The notes: a model not told the origin generated them from the letters alone. Shown: positions 17,512-27,130, counted from the stretch's first letter. The stretch is 64,000 bases of DNA from G963677325 sp963810555 (GCA_963810555.1 CAWENX010000017.1:124001-188000), one strand, 5' to 3'. Numbers and translations are program-made.

Positions 17512-18612
17512 ATGAAAAGAAATATTTTGATTACAGGATTAGTGCTTGCCGGTTTGCTGTCATGTGCAAAACCGGATGGTTTTATTATCAAAGGTATCAT
17601 TCAGGGAAAAGAAAGCGGTCAAATCAACTTGTTGAAATACTCTGACGGAAAATATATAAAAGAGGATTCAGCAAAAATAGTCAAGGGGAAATTTGAATTA
17701 AAGGGTAAAACGGATCTGCCTGAACTGCGGTTAATTTCTTTAGGTCCCAAACAGGTAGTTGCACAATTTTTTGCCGAAAATGGCGAAATATATGTTAAAA
17801 TTAACACGGATTCGATCAATAATTTCGGTGTCAAAGGATCAAAATCGAATGATGAATATTCAACCTTGACAAAAGAATTCATGAATAATACAAAAGAAAC
17901 GCAGGTTATTCAGAATAAATTTATGGGAGCCCAGCAAAAAGGAGATGAACGGGGAATGAAAGAAGCTCAGGCAGATTACCAGGCTATGTTGCAAAATCAA
18001 AACGTTTATGTTAAAAATTTTATTCGCGAACATCCCAAATCAACTGTTTCCGTATTTGCAGCCTTGATGCAGTTTTCCCAGGAAATGACAGCCCATGATA
18101 TAGATACGCTTATAACCTTTTTTGATCCATCAATTCATAAATCCATCTATATTAACGAATTAAATAAAATAGCAGACCGATTAAGAGTTACTGAAATCGG
18201 AGCAATTGCTCCCGATTTTACGCTTAATACACCTGAAGGAACACCCTTTTCACTGTCAGCCTTAAAAGGAAAAATCGTCCTGGTCGATTTCTGGGCCTCA
18301 TGGTGTAAGCCCTGTCGACTTGAAAATCCTAATGTTGTGGCTGACTATAACAAATATAAAGATAAGGGATTTGACATACTCGGAGTATCACTCGACAAAG
18401 ATAAAGAATCATGGATCAAAGCAATTGGCGATGATAAATTAAGCTGGCATCAGGTATCAGATTTGAAGTACTGGCAAAATGAAGTTGCAGTAAAATATGG
18501 AATCCAGTCGATACCTTCTAACCTGCTCCTGGATAAAGATGGTAAAATCATTGCCAAAAATCTAAGAGGCGAAGCACTTGGAAAAAAGCTGGAGGAATTA
18601 TTCGGACAATAA
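17512..18612 (+). CDS. TlpA-family thiol-disulfide oxidoreductase lipoprotein with DUF4369
   Basis: From the ATG at 17512 the protein has a lipoprotein signal ending GLLSC. An N-terminal DUF4369 domain (about 20-120) and a helical linker lead to a C-terminal thioredoxin fold (about 230-366) with the redox motif WCKPC (cysteines about 265 and 268) and the cis-proline region SIPSNLLL. It probably reduces disulfides of exported proteins or cytochromes from its membrane anchor. An upstream ATG at 17482 exists but would hide the signal peptide. Confidence 0.9.
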   Translation: MKRNILITGLVLAGLLSCAKPDGFIIKGIIQGKESGQINLLKYSDGKYIKEDSAKIVKGKFELKGKTDLPELRLISLGPKQVVAQFFAENGEIYVKINTDSINNFGVKGSKSNDEYSTLTKEFMNNTKETQVIQNKFMGAQQKGDERGMKEAQADYQAMLQNQNVYVKNFIREHPKSTVSVFAALMQFSQEMTAHDIDTLITFFDPSIHKSIYINELNKIADRLRVTEIGAIAPDFTLNTPEGTPFSLSALKGKIVLVDFWASWCKPCRLENPNVVADYNKYKDKGFDILGVSLDKDKESWIKAIGDDKLSWHQVSDLKYWQNEVAVKYGIQSIPSNLLLDKDGKIIAKNLRGEALGKKLEELFGQ

Positions 18613-18663
18613 CTATCTTAAGTGACTTAAGACATTTATTAAAACCCGGGGCTTAATAAAAAG

Positions 18664-19074
18664 TTAATTCCCCGTTTTGTTTTTATCTTGTTTTATTTCC
18701 TGTTCCAGGCGCAATAATGCCTTACTCATGGCCGATTGTAATTCTGAAAATGAGGCTTCTTCCTTTCCTGCAAAGACAATCATTACTGCAATTTCCAGTT
18801 TACCCTTCCTTAAAAAATCATATAATTGACCTTTCAGATAGCGATAAGACTCCCGCATTTTTCGTCTGATCATGTTCCGGTCACAAGCTCTTTTAAAGTT
18901 TTTTTTAGGAACGGAAAATGCTACCTGGGCAGGGTATGAATCATTTATGATGGTATATTCAATCCAAACAACCTTTAATGGAAAACAAAAAAATGTCTTA
19001 CCATTCTGAAAGATCTCGCCAATGATCTTTCGGCTGCAGAGTTTTTCACTTTTTGTGAAGGTATATGAGACCAT
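18664..19074 (-). CDS. rnpA: Ribonuclease P protein component
   Basis: This is the basic 136-residue subunit of RNase P, which assists the catalytic RNA in trimming tRNA 5' ends. The RNR signature is present as KRACDRNMIRRKMRES, preceded by AFSVPKKNF. The tail is lysine-rich. It is convergent with the TlpA gene: the stops are 52 bp apart, and the CCCGGGG/CCCCG arms at 18643-18676 may form a shared hairpin. It lies upstream of nothing ribosomal here (no rpmH seen). Confidence 0.92.
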   Translation of the reverse strand: MVSYTFTKSEKLCSRKIIGEIFQNGKTFFCFPLKVVWIEYTIINDSYPAQVAFSVPKKNFKRACDRNMIRRKMRESYRYLKGQLYDFLRKGKLEIAVMIVFAGKEEASFSELQSAMSKALLRLEQEIKQDKNKTGN

Positions 19075-19079
19075 TAGAC

Positions 19080-19160
19080 TTTAGGCTGAAGGCTTTAGTC
19101 TGAAGGCTTTAGATCAAAAAGCTTTATACCTGAAGTATACAGTCTAAAGTCTACAGCCTG
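19080..19160. repeat. Short direct and inverted CTGAAGGCTTTAG words
   Basis: GGCTGAAGGCTTTAG is repeated at 19082-19111, and a degenerate inverse (CTAAAGTCTACAGCC) follows at 19143-19158. The block lies between hemD and rnpA, both on the minus strand, and looks like the other short-word repeats of this genome. Confidence 0.5.
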
Positions 19161-19167
19161 CAACCTT

Positions 19168-19920
19168 TCATTTGTTATTTTTATTATATTCCACAATGAA
19201 TTTCTCTAAGGCCATGGTCATGGAGGGTGCATCAGGAACCGGTGCTTCAATGTCGAGTCTTAATCCGGCATCTCTGATAGCCTGGGCAGTCGCAGGTCCG
19301 AATGTGGCAATCTTGGTATCATTTTGTGTAAAATCCGGGAAATTCTGAAATAATGATTTAACGCCCGCTGGACTGAAAAAAACCAAAATGTCATAGTTCA
19401 TATCCTTCAGATCGGACAAATCACAACTAACAGTGCGATACATAATGGCCTGTGTATAATTAATTTTTGCCTGTTTCAGCATTTCCGGGATTTCATCTTT
19501 GTGGATATCCGATAAAGGAATTAAAAAAATTTCTTCCTTGTGTTTGGTAAGTATATCTATCAAATCGGAGAATTTCCCATTCCCAAAGAATATTTTACGT
19601 TTTCTGTAAACTATATATTTCTGAAGATAAAATGCGGTTGCTTCAGAAATACAGAAATATTTCATTGTATCGGGAATTGTCAACCGCATTTCCTGAGAAA
19701 TTCTGAAAAAATGATCTATTGCTGTCCGGCTTGTAAAAATAACAGCAGTATGATTAAGTATTTGCACTCGTTCCTTCCGGAATTCCTTAACAGATACACC
19801 TTCAACCTGAATGAATGGACGAAAATCTATTTTCAGGCCATTTTTGATAGCCAAATCGTAATAAGGAGAATTGGCAAAGTTCGGTTCCGGCTGTGAAACT
19901 AATATCTTCCTTATTTTCAA
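19168..19920 (-). CDS. hemD: Uroporphyrinogen-III synthase-like protein
   Basis: The 250-residue protein has the two-lobed HemD fold, with ILVSQPEP at the N-terminus, VIFTSRTAIDHFF (about 60-72), and a late FFSPAGVKSLF plus ATFGPATAQAIRDAG. HemD closes and inverts the last ring of hydroxymethylbilane to uroporphyrinogen III. The family diverges strongly in sequence, and Bacteroidetes encode homologues of unclear activity in this same position next to a DUF4271 gene. The fold is confident and the reaction likely. Confidence 0.82.
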   Translation of the reverse strand: MKIRKILVSQPEPNFANSPYYDLAIKNGLKIDFRPFIQVEGVSVKEFRKERVQILNHTAVIFTSRTAIDHFFRISQEMRLTIPDTMKYFCISEATAFYLQKYIVYRKRKIFFGNGKFSDLIDILTKHKEEIFLIPLSDIHKDEIPEMLKQAKINYTQAIMYRTVSCDLSDLKDMNYDILVFFSPAGVKSLFQNFPDFTQNDTKIATFGPATAQAIRDAGLRLDIEAPVPDAPSMTMALEKFIVEYNKNNK

Positions 19921-19959
19921 TTTATTAAGTTTTATAAAAATTCTAAATCTCTTAATTTT

Positions 19960-21057
19960 CTACTTCCCGGCCAGAATTTTGAAAATCAAAATCAAAGGAA
20001 ATACTTCGAGCATGCAAAGGTACAAAATCAAATAGAAAATTGAAATACCCTTATTAAATCCTATATAAATGCTTCTGAATACTGATGCCAGATAAAACAA
20101 TAGGATAAGGCCAGCCATAAGCATTACAGAAATATCTGCAAACTTATCCATGGCAATATGAATCGTAACAACTGGCAGTAAGATAATGCCTAATACTTTA
20201 TAATATATGCGGGTATGAAAAATTGATTCATCAATTTTCTCTCTTATCATTAATATGGAACCGATCAACCGATAGAAAAAATTCTTTAGCAAAAAATAAA
20301 GATTTATCCCAATCAGTAATATCACATAAAAGAAAACATCCGGGTAACCATACAAATCAACTTTATAATAATGTAAAATCTGGAATATCGATAGTGGCAG
20401 AATCAGATAAAAAATGATATCCAACCGAACAGCACCATAAAAGCTTTTATAACCGCGTTCCGAATATAGATGTGCCGCAGTACTCACATTTACAACAGCC
20501 TTGAAAACTTTTCCTATATATGTGTTGAACATTGAGCGTATGCTGGCAAAAATTATCCACAGCAATAATATTATTCCCAATATCCATTCCTGGCTCTGAT
20601 AATTGAGGACTTTACCCTCAAAACCATAGATTCTATTGGGCTTCTCTGTTACTTGTAAATTTTTGAGAAATAGGGAATCAGGTAAATATTGGACGTTACC
20701 GAAAGCGACTGTATCACCTTCTGTGCTGTATAAACCAGGATTGCCTGTATAAATATTCCATAGCGTATCTTTTTCAACAGTTTGCGTTTTGAGTATTTTC
20801 GTCCGTAGCGCCTTTTTTTTCGCTATAATGCTGTCTCTCCGGTCAATATTGAGAAATACACGATCTAAACTGGTATCTAATGAACTACGGGGAATAACCA
20901 GTTTCTTTTTCTGTATTTCTTTCTTAATAAGTAGTCGCCGATCTTGCACAGAATCTGTCGCGATCGTTGATTTCGGGGATTCTATTATTCTGAGAGAAAA
21001 AGCCGGCATATAAAACACTTTTGAAGTCCAAAGATAATAATTTAAGCATTGACTCAA
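19960..21057 (-). CDS. DUF4271 multi-spanning membrane protein
   Basis: The first 150 residues are basic and soluble-looking. The second half has about six to seven hydrophobic helices, beginning near EWILGIILLLWIIFASI and ending with LCMLEVFPLILIFKIL. This matches the DUF4271 family, a Bacteroidetes integral membrane protein regularly encoded just upstream of hemD. Its function is unknown to me. The true start may be the internal ATG at 21009 (MPAFSL). Confidence 0.75.
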   Translation of the reverse strand: MSQCLNYYLWTSKVFYMPAFSLRIIESPKSTIATDSVQDRRLLIKKEIQKKKLVIPRSSLDTSLDRVFLNIDRRDSIIAKKKALRTKILKTQTVEKDTLWNIYTGNPGLYSTEGDTVAFGNVQYLPDSLFLKNLQVTEKPNRIYGFEGKVLNYQSQEWILGIILLLWIIFASIRSMFNTYIGKVFKAVVNVSTAAHLYSERGYKSFYGAVRLDIIFYLILPLSIFQILHYYKVDLYGYPDVFFYVILLIGINLYFLLKNFFYRLIGSILMIREKIDESIFHTRIYYKVLGIILLPVVTIHIAMDKFADISVMLMAGLILLFYLASVFRSIYIGFNKGISIFYLILYLCMLEVFPLILIFKILAGK

Positions 21058-21253
21058 TTTATCAAATCTCCTTTAATGTCTGAATAATATTTATTAATCT
21101 CGCTGATTATCACTAATTTTGGTTCATTCTTTATCAAGAGACTGCATTCGTTAATATAAATTCAACAGACTTAGGAGAAATGTGATAAAATCTGTCAAAA
21201 GTAAAAGAGATACGAGAATATTTCAACGTTATAAAACAGAATGAAAAAGACAA

Positions 21254-21733
21254 ATGCCGCAAGGATATCTGGACCGAAATGGGATTAATTATGAATTAAT
21301 AGAATATAAGGTCGATATTGACGATCTAAGTGCTGTTCATGTAGCCGAATCAGCCGGGATCCCTATAGAAAACGTTTACAAAACCCTTGTACTCCAGGGA
21401 GATAAAAACGGAGTCTTCGTCTGCATTGTCCCGGGAGGGAAGGGAATTGACTTAAAAAAAGCTGCTGCTGTCAGTGATAACAAGAAAGCATCTATGATAA
21501 AAATGACTGATCTTGAACCATTAACAGGTTACATCAGGGGAGGATGTTCGCCGCTCGGGATGAAAAAGAATTACCCGATTTACATTGACCAATCAGCTTT
21601 TATGAAGCCTTTCATTTACATAAGTGCCGGAATCCGTGGCATGCAGATAAGGATCGCCCCTGATGATTTGGTTTTTGTTACAAAAGCCATAACCTCAGAC
21701 CTGATTAATGAATCAAATCATATAAATGAATGA
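21254..21733 (+). CDS. ybaK: YbaK/EbsC-type Cys-tRNA(Pro) deacylase, start frameshifted
   Basis: YbaK hydrolyses Cys mischarged on tRNA-Pro. The 159-residue protein has VYKTLVLQGD, GIDLKKAAA, IRGGCSPLGMKK and the final ISAGIRGMQIRIAPDDL, all family hallmarks. The ATG used here gives MPQGYLDRNG. Another ATG at 21241 reads MKKTNAARI, the usual family start, but runs out of frame. Removing one base near 21265-21269 would join MKKTNAARI to LDRNGINYE. So the gene is probably 21241-21733 with a single-base insertion. Confidence 0.9.
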   Translation: MPQGYLDRNGINYELIEYKVDIDDLSAVHVAESAGIPIENVYKTLVLQGDKNGVFVCIVPGGKGIDLKKAAAVSDNKKASMIKMTDLEPLTGYIRGGCSPLGMKKNYPIYIDQSAFMKPFIYISAGIRGMQIRIAPDDLVFVTKAITSDLINESNHINE

Positions 21734-21947
21734 GAGAACTCACCTTATCTGCAAACTTAATTTCTTTTAATGAGAATATGTATTTGATTGCCGAACTTAT
21801 CACTATAATATGATAAACTACTGATTTTTTTTCGTACCAAATGAGATATAAATCAATCCTAAATCAAATACGACACTGAATCCATCCTTATCATGATTCC
21901 ATTATGTTTATTAATGATGAAGGTTTCTCATCCAAATGACTCCTCAT

Positions 21948-24719
21948 TTAGTGTGCGAGGAGCCAGTTTTCGCCAACTCCGATTTCGGCTACAAGAGGCA
22001 CCGCCAGATTAACGGCATGTTCCATTTCATATTTAACCACTTTCTTCACTTCTTCCAGTTCAGATTTTAAAACATCAAAGTCCAACTCATCATGCACCTG
22101 AAGAATCATCCTGGATTTGAACTTTTTCTCCTCAAAACGTTTGCAGATATTGATCATAGCCACTTTGATGATATCTGCTGCCGAACCCTGCAAGGGGGCA
22201 TTGATTGCATTTCTTTCCGCAAAACCCCTCACCGACGCATTGGCAGAATTGATATCGCTCAGATAACGCTTTCTTCCCATAATCGTTTCAACATAACCCC
22301 GCTTTCGTGCCAGAACAATCTGCTTATCAATGTATTCTTTTACCTGGGCAAAACTTGAAAAATAATCATCAATGAACTTCTTAGCCTCATTCCTCGAAAT
22401 ATTCAATCGTTGCGACAATCCAAATGAAGAAATACCGTAAAGAATCCCAAAGTTGGCTGTCTTGGCATTACGCCTCATTTCAGGAGTAACTTCGCTCAGC
22501 GGAACATTGAAAATCTTTGATGCCGTTGCAGCGTGAATATCTTCTCCGTTCTGAAAAGCCTTAGTCATTACCTTATCCCCTGAAAAAGCGGCCATAATGC
22601 GAAGCTCAATCTGAGAATAGTCAGCCGCGAGAAAAAGCCAATTCTCATTGGTTGGTATAAAGGCCTTTCTTATTTCACGTCCCTCTTCATCACGAATAGG
22701 AATATTCTGGAGATTCGGATTTGTACTGCTTAAACGGCCTGTAGCCGCAATGGTCTGATTAAATGAAGAGTGAATTCTTCCGGTATTCGGATTAATCAAA
22801 TTGGGAAGTGTTTCAACATATGTCGAAAGAAGCTTTTTTAATCCTCTGTGATCCAGTATTTTCTGTATGATTGGATGACGATCGAGCAAATTCACGAGAA
22901 CTTCTTCACCGGTGGAATATTGTTTGGTCTTTGTCTTTTTTGCATTGGGATCAAGCTTCATCTTTTCAAACAGGATATAACCCAATTGCTTGGGTGAAGA
23001 TATATTGAACGATTCGCCTGCAAGTTCAGTAATTTCTTTTTCTAATTGTACAATTTGTTCTTTGAGGACAACAGCATATTCCTCAAGAACCTTAGGATCG
23101 ATCTTTAATCCCGTCTGCTCCATTTTGATCAGCACTTTCAGTAAAGGCATTTCAACCTCCCTGAATAATTTTTCCACACCTGCCTTCTCCAGATCCGCTG
23201 CAAGCAAAGGTTTCAACTGCAGCGTGATATCAGCATCCTCACACGCGTATTCCTTGATAGTTTCAAGATCTACCTGTCTCATTGACAATTGTTTCTTGCC
23301 GCTTTTTCCAATAAGCTCCTCTGTAGCCACTTTTTTATATCCAAGATAAATCTCGCTCAGGTAATCCAGATTATGCCGAAGCTCAGGCTGTATAAGGTAG
23401 TGGGCAACCATCGTATCAAAATATTCTCCTTTTATTTCGAGTCCGTACCTTGTTAAAATATGGATATCGAACTTCATATTTTGCCCAATCTTCAGAATCT
23501 TTTCATTGGCAAACAGTTCCTTAAATTCTGCAACTATTGACTCAGCTTTCTTTTGATCAGCCGGAACCGGGATATAATATGCTTCCTGTACTTTATATGA
23601 AAGAGATATCCCGACAAGCTGGTCCAGATGAGGATCAAGTCCGGTGGTTTCTGTATCAAAGCAAAATTCATTCGCTTTCAGAATTTCTTTAATAAGCTTT
23701 GACCGTAGTTCAGGAGTGTCAGCTACATGATAAGAATGAGTTGTCGATTTTATATCCTGGTGAACCTTCCCCGCCGGTGATTCGGTCTGCTCGCTAAAAC
23801 TAAAAAGAGTCCCTTGTTCTCCCGGCGATGCAGAAGGAGTACTATCCCCAGCATCTGAAAGTACCCTTGCCGCCAGGGTCCGGAATTCGAGTTCGGTAAA
23901 TATTTTTCGTAATGAAGGATAATTGGGCTCCTCGCGTTTCAATTCATCAGGATCATATTTTAAGGGAACATCCAGTATAATTTCAGCTAACTTACGCGAC
24001 AGGCGAACCTGATCCTCATATTGCTGAAGGCTCTCTTTCTGTTTTCCTTTTAATTGGTCGATATTTTCATAAACCCCGTCAATGCTTCCATACTCCCCGA
24101 TAAGTTTCATTGCCGTTTTTGGCCCGATTCCGGGACAGCCGGGAATATTATCCGAAGTGTCCCCCATCAGTCCTAAAATATCAATAACCTGCAAAGGATC
24201 ATTTATCTGATAATTTTCACACACCTCTTTAGTTCCGAGAATATCAATCCCGCTGCCCATGCGGTTTGGTTTGTAAATAAATATATTTTCTGAAACGAGC
24301 TGACCGTAATCTTTATCCGGGGTGACCATAAAAACCTGGAATCCTTTTTTCTCAAATTCCTTTGAAAGGGTACCGATGACATCATCGGCTTCGTAACCTT
24401 CCTTCTCAAGGATTGGAATATTATAAGCTGAAATAATATCCCTCACATAAGGTACCGCTTTTTCAATATCTTCGGGCACTTCCTGGCGCTGCGATTTGTA
24501 ATCTTCAAACATTTCATGCCGGAATGTCGGGCCCTTCATATCAAACGCCACCCCAATGTGAGTCGGATTTTCCTTTTTCAACAACTGTTCGAGAGTATTA
24601 ACAAAACCGAGCATTGTTGATGTATTCAATCCCCTGGAATTGATTCTTGGCGCATTGATAAATGCAAAATAAGAACGGTAAATCAGTGCATACGCATCAA
24701 TAAGAAATAATCGATTCAT
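21948..24719 (-). CDS. polA: DNA polymerase I
   Basis: This repair and Okazaki-fragment polymerase has 923 residues, the usual length. The N-terminal 5'-3' exonuclease (about 1-290) has LIDAYALIYR, EADDVIGTL and GDTSDNIPG. The central 3'-5' proofreading domain looks active, with DTETTGLD (355-362). The C-terminal polymerase carries RLSSTNPNLQNIP, the DYSQIELR motif A, RRNAKTANFGILYG and VHDEL near the end. It has its own upstream gap, with the arsR terminator just before it. Confidence 0.97.
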   Translation of the reverse strand: MNRLFLIDAYALIYRSYFAFINAPRINSRGLNTSTMLGFVNTLEQLLKKENPTHIGVAFDMKGPTFRHEMFEDYKSQRQEVPEDIEKAVPYVRDIISAYNIPILEKEGYEADDVIGTLSKEFEKKGFQVFMVTPDKDYGQLVSENIFIYKPNRMGSGIDILGTKEVCENYQINDPLQVIDILGLMGDTSDNIPGCPGIGPKTAMKLIGEYGSIDGVYENIDQLKGKQKESLQQYEDQVRLSRKLAEIILDVPLKYDPDELKREEPNYPSLRKIFTELEFRTLAARVLSDAGDSTPSASPGEQGTLFSFSEQTESPAGKVHQDIKSTTHSYHVADTPELRSKLIKEILKANEFCFDTETTGLDPHLDQLVGISLSYKVQEAYYIPVPADQKKAESIVAEFKELFANEKILKIGQNMKFDIHILTRYGLEIKGEYFDTMVAHYLIQPELRHNLDYLSEIYLGYKKVATEELIGKSGKKQLSMRQVDLETIKEYACEDADITLQLKPLLAADLEKAGVEKLFREVEMPLLKVLIKMEQTGLKIDPKVLEEYAVVLKEQIVQLEKEITELAGESFNISSPKQLGYILFEKMKLDPNAKKTKTKQYSTGEEVLVNLLDRHPIIQKILDHRGLKKLLSTYVETLPNLINPNTGRIHSSFNQTIAATGRLSSTNPNLQNIPIRDEEGREIRKAFIPTNENWLFLAADYSQIELRIMAAFSGDKVMTKAFQNGEDIHAATASKIFNVPLSEVTPEMRRNAKTANFGILYGISSFGLSQRLNISRNEAKKFIDDYFSSFAQVKEYIDKQIVLARKRGYVETIMGRKRYLSDINSANASVRGFAERNAINAPLQGSAADIIKVAMINICKRFEEKKFKSRMILQVHDELDFDVLKSELEEVKKVVKYEMEHAVNLAVPLVAEIGVGENWLLAH

Positions 24720-24762
24720 TAGAACAGTTGTTTAATGTCTTAAATGTTATATAAAATTAAAC

Positions 24763-24790
24763 AAAAAAGCCGGCAAATCATTACCGGCTT
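24763..24790 (-). terminator. Rho-independent terminator after the ArsR-family gene
   Basis: The stem AAGCCGG (24767-24773) pairs with CCGGCTT (24784-24790), followed on the minus strand by six T. It lies 23 bp beyond the regulator's stop and upstream of polA, so polA is transcribed separately. Confidence 0.85.
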
Positions 24791-24812
24791 GTTTAAATTC
24801 ACAAATTAAAAA

Positions 24813-25115
24813 TCAATTCGTACAGGAACACTTTTCAAGACAATCAAGCAAGCCGCTTAACTCATCATGTTTTAAAAAGTAATAAGTGTTTTTCCCTTCG
24901 CGTTTTGAATTCAGGACTCCTTTATTTCTTAAAATACCCAGATGATGAGAAGTAGTGGATTGTTCAATTCCTAACCGCTCATGAATCTCGGTAACCGTAA
25001 GTTTTACGCCTCCTTCAAGATAGCCAACTATAGCTATCCGCATCGGATGGGCAATAGCCTTCAGCATTTCAGCGGCCATTGGTAATTTCTCAATGTCAAT
25101 CTCGGAATACTTCAT
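24813..25115 (-). CDS. ArsR-family winged-helix regulator
   Basis: This is a 100-residue one-domain repressor-type protein. The winged helix spans about 15-90, with AIAHPMRIAIVGYL, the recognition helix in IEQSTTSHHLGILRNKG, and the wing SKREGKNTYYFL. The C-terminal ENCSC-like tail (CLEKCSCTN, three Cys) could bind metal or sense thiols, as in some family members. I see no efflux or sulfur gene next to it, so its target is unknown. Confidence 0.9.
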   Translation of the reverse strand: MKYSEIDIEKLPMAAEMLKAIAHPMRIAIVGYLEGGVKLTVTEIHERLGIEQSTTSHHLGILRNKGVLNSKREGKNTYYFLKHDELSGLLDCLEKCSCTN

Positions 25116-25425
25116 TGTTAGTAGTTGAAAGAGTTTAAAATTAATGAATTAAGTTTTTCAGGAGTGATTATCTCCTGATGTGCAAATATATAAATATAAT
25201 TTATTAACAAATAATTCAAAAAGTCGAAAAATAGTTATATTATGTTTTTTAGAGCGTCAGTCAACTTCTATAAGATTGTATCATAGATTCTTACATATCT
25301 ACAAATTTACATTTCCAACTATATAATTATTGTAATTTAGAATCTGTAAAAATAATTGTCTCAAAGCGAATTAATTCATAACTTTGGCAAAAAGACTCTT
25401 CTTAGTAAAAAATAAGAATTAAAGG
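25116..25425. other. Divergent promoter region
   Basis: This 310-bp gap lies between the divergent ArsR gene and the polyprenyl synthase. It is AT-rich, with the synthase promoter at 25355-25386. No gene or repeat is evident. Confidence 0.6.
25355..25386 (+). promoter_or_regulatory. Promoter for the polyprenyl synthase gene
   Basis: ATTG (25355-25358), a 20-bp spacer and TAACTTTG (25379-25386) fit the Bacteroidetes promoter pattern, with the predicted start of transcription about 33 nt before the ATG. Confidence 0.5.
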
Positions 25426-26400
25426 ATGTCAACAACTGAACTGATTACACCTCCAATAGCCGAGGAATTAAAGCGATTTGAACCATTTTTCAGGAAATCG
25501 ACCAGGACTGACCTCCCTTTATTAAATACAATTATCAATTATATTCTGAGAAGAAAGGGCAAACAAATGCGCCCGATGATGGTTTTCCTTGCCGCGAAAC
25601 TAAACGGTGAATTTAATGAAAGAACCTATCATGCCGCACTGACAATCGAACTCCTGCATACCGCTACTCTTGTTCATGACGACGTGGTGGATGAATCTTC
25701 ACAGCGCCGGGGCTTTCTTTCGGTAAACGCGATCTGGAGAAACAAGATTGCTGTACTTGTGGGCGATTTTATCCTGGCAAAAGGATTGCTCTGGTCCATC
25801 GAGCATAAGGATTATGATATTCTCGAGCATATATCAGCCGCCGTCCGTGATATGAGCGAGGGCGAGATTCTTCAGATTCAGAAAGCCCGTAAGCTTGATA
25901 TCAACGAGGAAGTTTATTTTGAAATCATCCGTAAAAAAACAGCCTCACTTCTGGCAACAAGTGCTGCCGTAGGAACCTGTTCCGTTACAGATGACACAGA
26001 AATAATCGAGCGGATGAAGTTATTCGGTGAATACGCAGGAATGGCTTTCCAGATCAAGGATGATCTTTTCGATTACCATAAAACCAACCTGATTGGTAAA
26101 CCCACAGGTAATGACCTTCGCGAAAAAAAGATTACTCTTCCTCTCATCTATGCCCTTGAGCATTGTAAAAATGGCGAGAAAGCCAGGATTATTGATATCG
26201 TCCGCAACAAGAAAAAATCTTCTGATGACCTGAAGATGGTAAAGAGCTTTGTTGAATCAAACGGCGGTTTTGACTATGCAGGCAAAGTGATGCAAAATTA
26301 CAGTGATAAAGCCATTGAAGTGTTAAACGCCTACCCCGATTCCGCAATTAAAACAGCCATGATTGAATATGTCAACTTTATTACTTCAAGGGAAAACTGA
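25426..26400 (+). CDS. Trans-polyprenyl diphosphate synthase
   Basis: This is a prenyl chain elongase that condenses isopentenyl diphosphate, probably to make the long side chain of menaquinone. The 324-residue all-helical enzyme has the first aspartate-rich motif DDVVD (85-89) followed by ESSQRRG, GDFILAKG, and the second motif DDLFD (about 212-216) with GKPTGNDLREKKITLPLI. Chain length cannot be fixed by eye, though a small residue pattern before the first motif (ELLHTATLVH) suits octaprenyl-type synthases. Confidence 0.92.
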   Translation: MSTTELITPPIAEELKRFEPFFRKSTRTDLPLLNTIINYILRRKGKQMRPMMVFLAAKLNGEFNERTYHAALTIELLHTATLVHDDVVDESSQRRGFLSVNAIWRNKIAVLVGDFILAKGLLWSIEHKDYDILEHISAAVRDMSEGEILQIQKARKLDINEEVYFEIIRKKTASLLATSAAVGTCSVTDDTEIIERMKLFGEYAGMAFQIKDDLFDYHKTNLIGKPTGNDLREKKITLPLIYALEHCKNGEKARIIDIVRNKKKSSDDLKMVKSFVESNGGFDYAGKVMQNYSDKAIEVLNAYPDSAIKTAMIEYVNFITSREN

Positions 26401-26500
26401 GTGATGTGCTGATGTCCTAATGTGGCAGAGGTAGTCGAAAGAGAAATTCTCATGAATTACAATAAAGCACAGATCACAGAAACACACTGTCAAGGGTGAG
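26401..26500. repeat. GATGTGCTGATG-word block, downstream part of duplicated segment
   Basis: GATGTGCTGATGTCCTAATG words follow the synthase stop. The segment about 26460-26510 (CACAGATCACAGAAACACACTG onward in degenerate form) resembles 28050-28100, so the duplication that made the two small paralogues includes about 50 bp of 3' flank. Similar words recur at 27797-27835, 28001-28030 and 28740-28758. Confidence 0.6.
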
Positions 26501-26511
26501 GTTAATTTTCT

Positions 26512-26961
26512 TTAAGCATAAAAGGATTTAAACTCGCGATTATAGCAATCATATTCAGTTTCAAATATACCTTTCTCAAAAGCTTGTTTATGTATCTCAG
26601 GAAGCTTTTTATATCTTTTTCCCCTTTTCCTCTAGCTCGTTTTAAAGTAATAAAGTCGTAAGTATGGATGTACATCATTACAATTTCAATTTTATCACAT
26701 TTATCTATTAGCTCTATTGTTGTTGGGTCCATTCCAACAAACTCAAATAGTATTTTTTTTTCGGAAACAGGGATATCTATTTGAAAAAAACCTTTTAAAT
26801 CTGTTCTGCCAACTTCAACTGTATCATTAATCATAATAAAAACTCCAGGCAAAGTTTCAAAATCCTCCGCAATAACCCTTCCATTTAATAATTTTATTCT
26901 GAGAATAAACACTACACATTGAAATACTGATTACAATAAATAGAATTGATAATTTCTTCAT
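26512..26961 (-). pseudogene. Small secreted carboxypeptidase-regulatory-like protein, frameshifted paralogue
   Basis: The gene is a 450-bp twin of 28105-28554. From the ATG at 26961 it encodes a signal peptide (MKKLSILFIVISIS...VYSQ). An extra T near 26885 then breaks the frame before GRVIAEDF. The central carboxypeptidase-regulatory-like domain is intact in the +1 frame (VEVGRTDLKGFFQIDIP). A missing G near 26632 shifts it back, so the expected tail KLPEIHKQAFEKGIFETEY is read in the original frame to a stop at 26512. The insertion and deletion compensate exactly in length. The central frame alone gives a 136-residue frame at 26502-26912. Function unknown. Confidence 0.75.
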
Positions 26962-27060
26962 TACCAAATATTATTTTGTCAATCTATACAGATAAGTACT
27001 AAACTCTCCTTATTTATGCAAGTCTATGATCCGTTTTGTTTTGACTTATTTAATCTTAAA

Positions 27061-27130
27061 AACCCTTCTATTGCATTTTTCGCCTGCGAACAAGTAAATA
27101 TAGATAAAATTATTGTAATTCAAAACCGGG
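27061..27130 (-). promoter_or_regulatory. Shared promoter/leader element, copy 1
   Basis: On the minus strand this block has TTTG, an 18-bp spacer, TATATTTA, then a small hairpin (TTCG..CGAA) and the conserved word TGCAATAGAAGGGTTT. Near-identical blocks lie at 28641-28711 and 29752-29824. Each is upstream of a minus-strand secreted-protein gene, here the frameshifted copy at 26512-26961. Confidence 0.65.
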
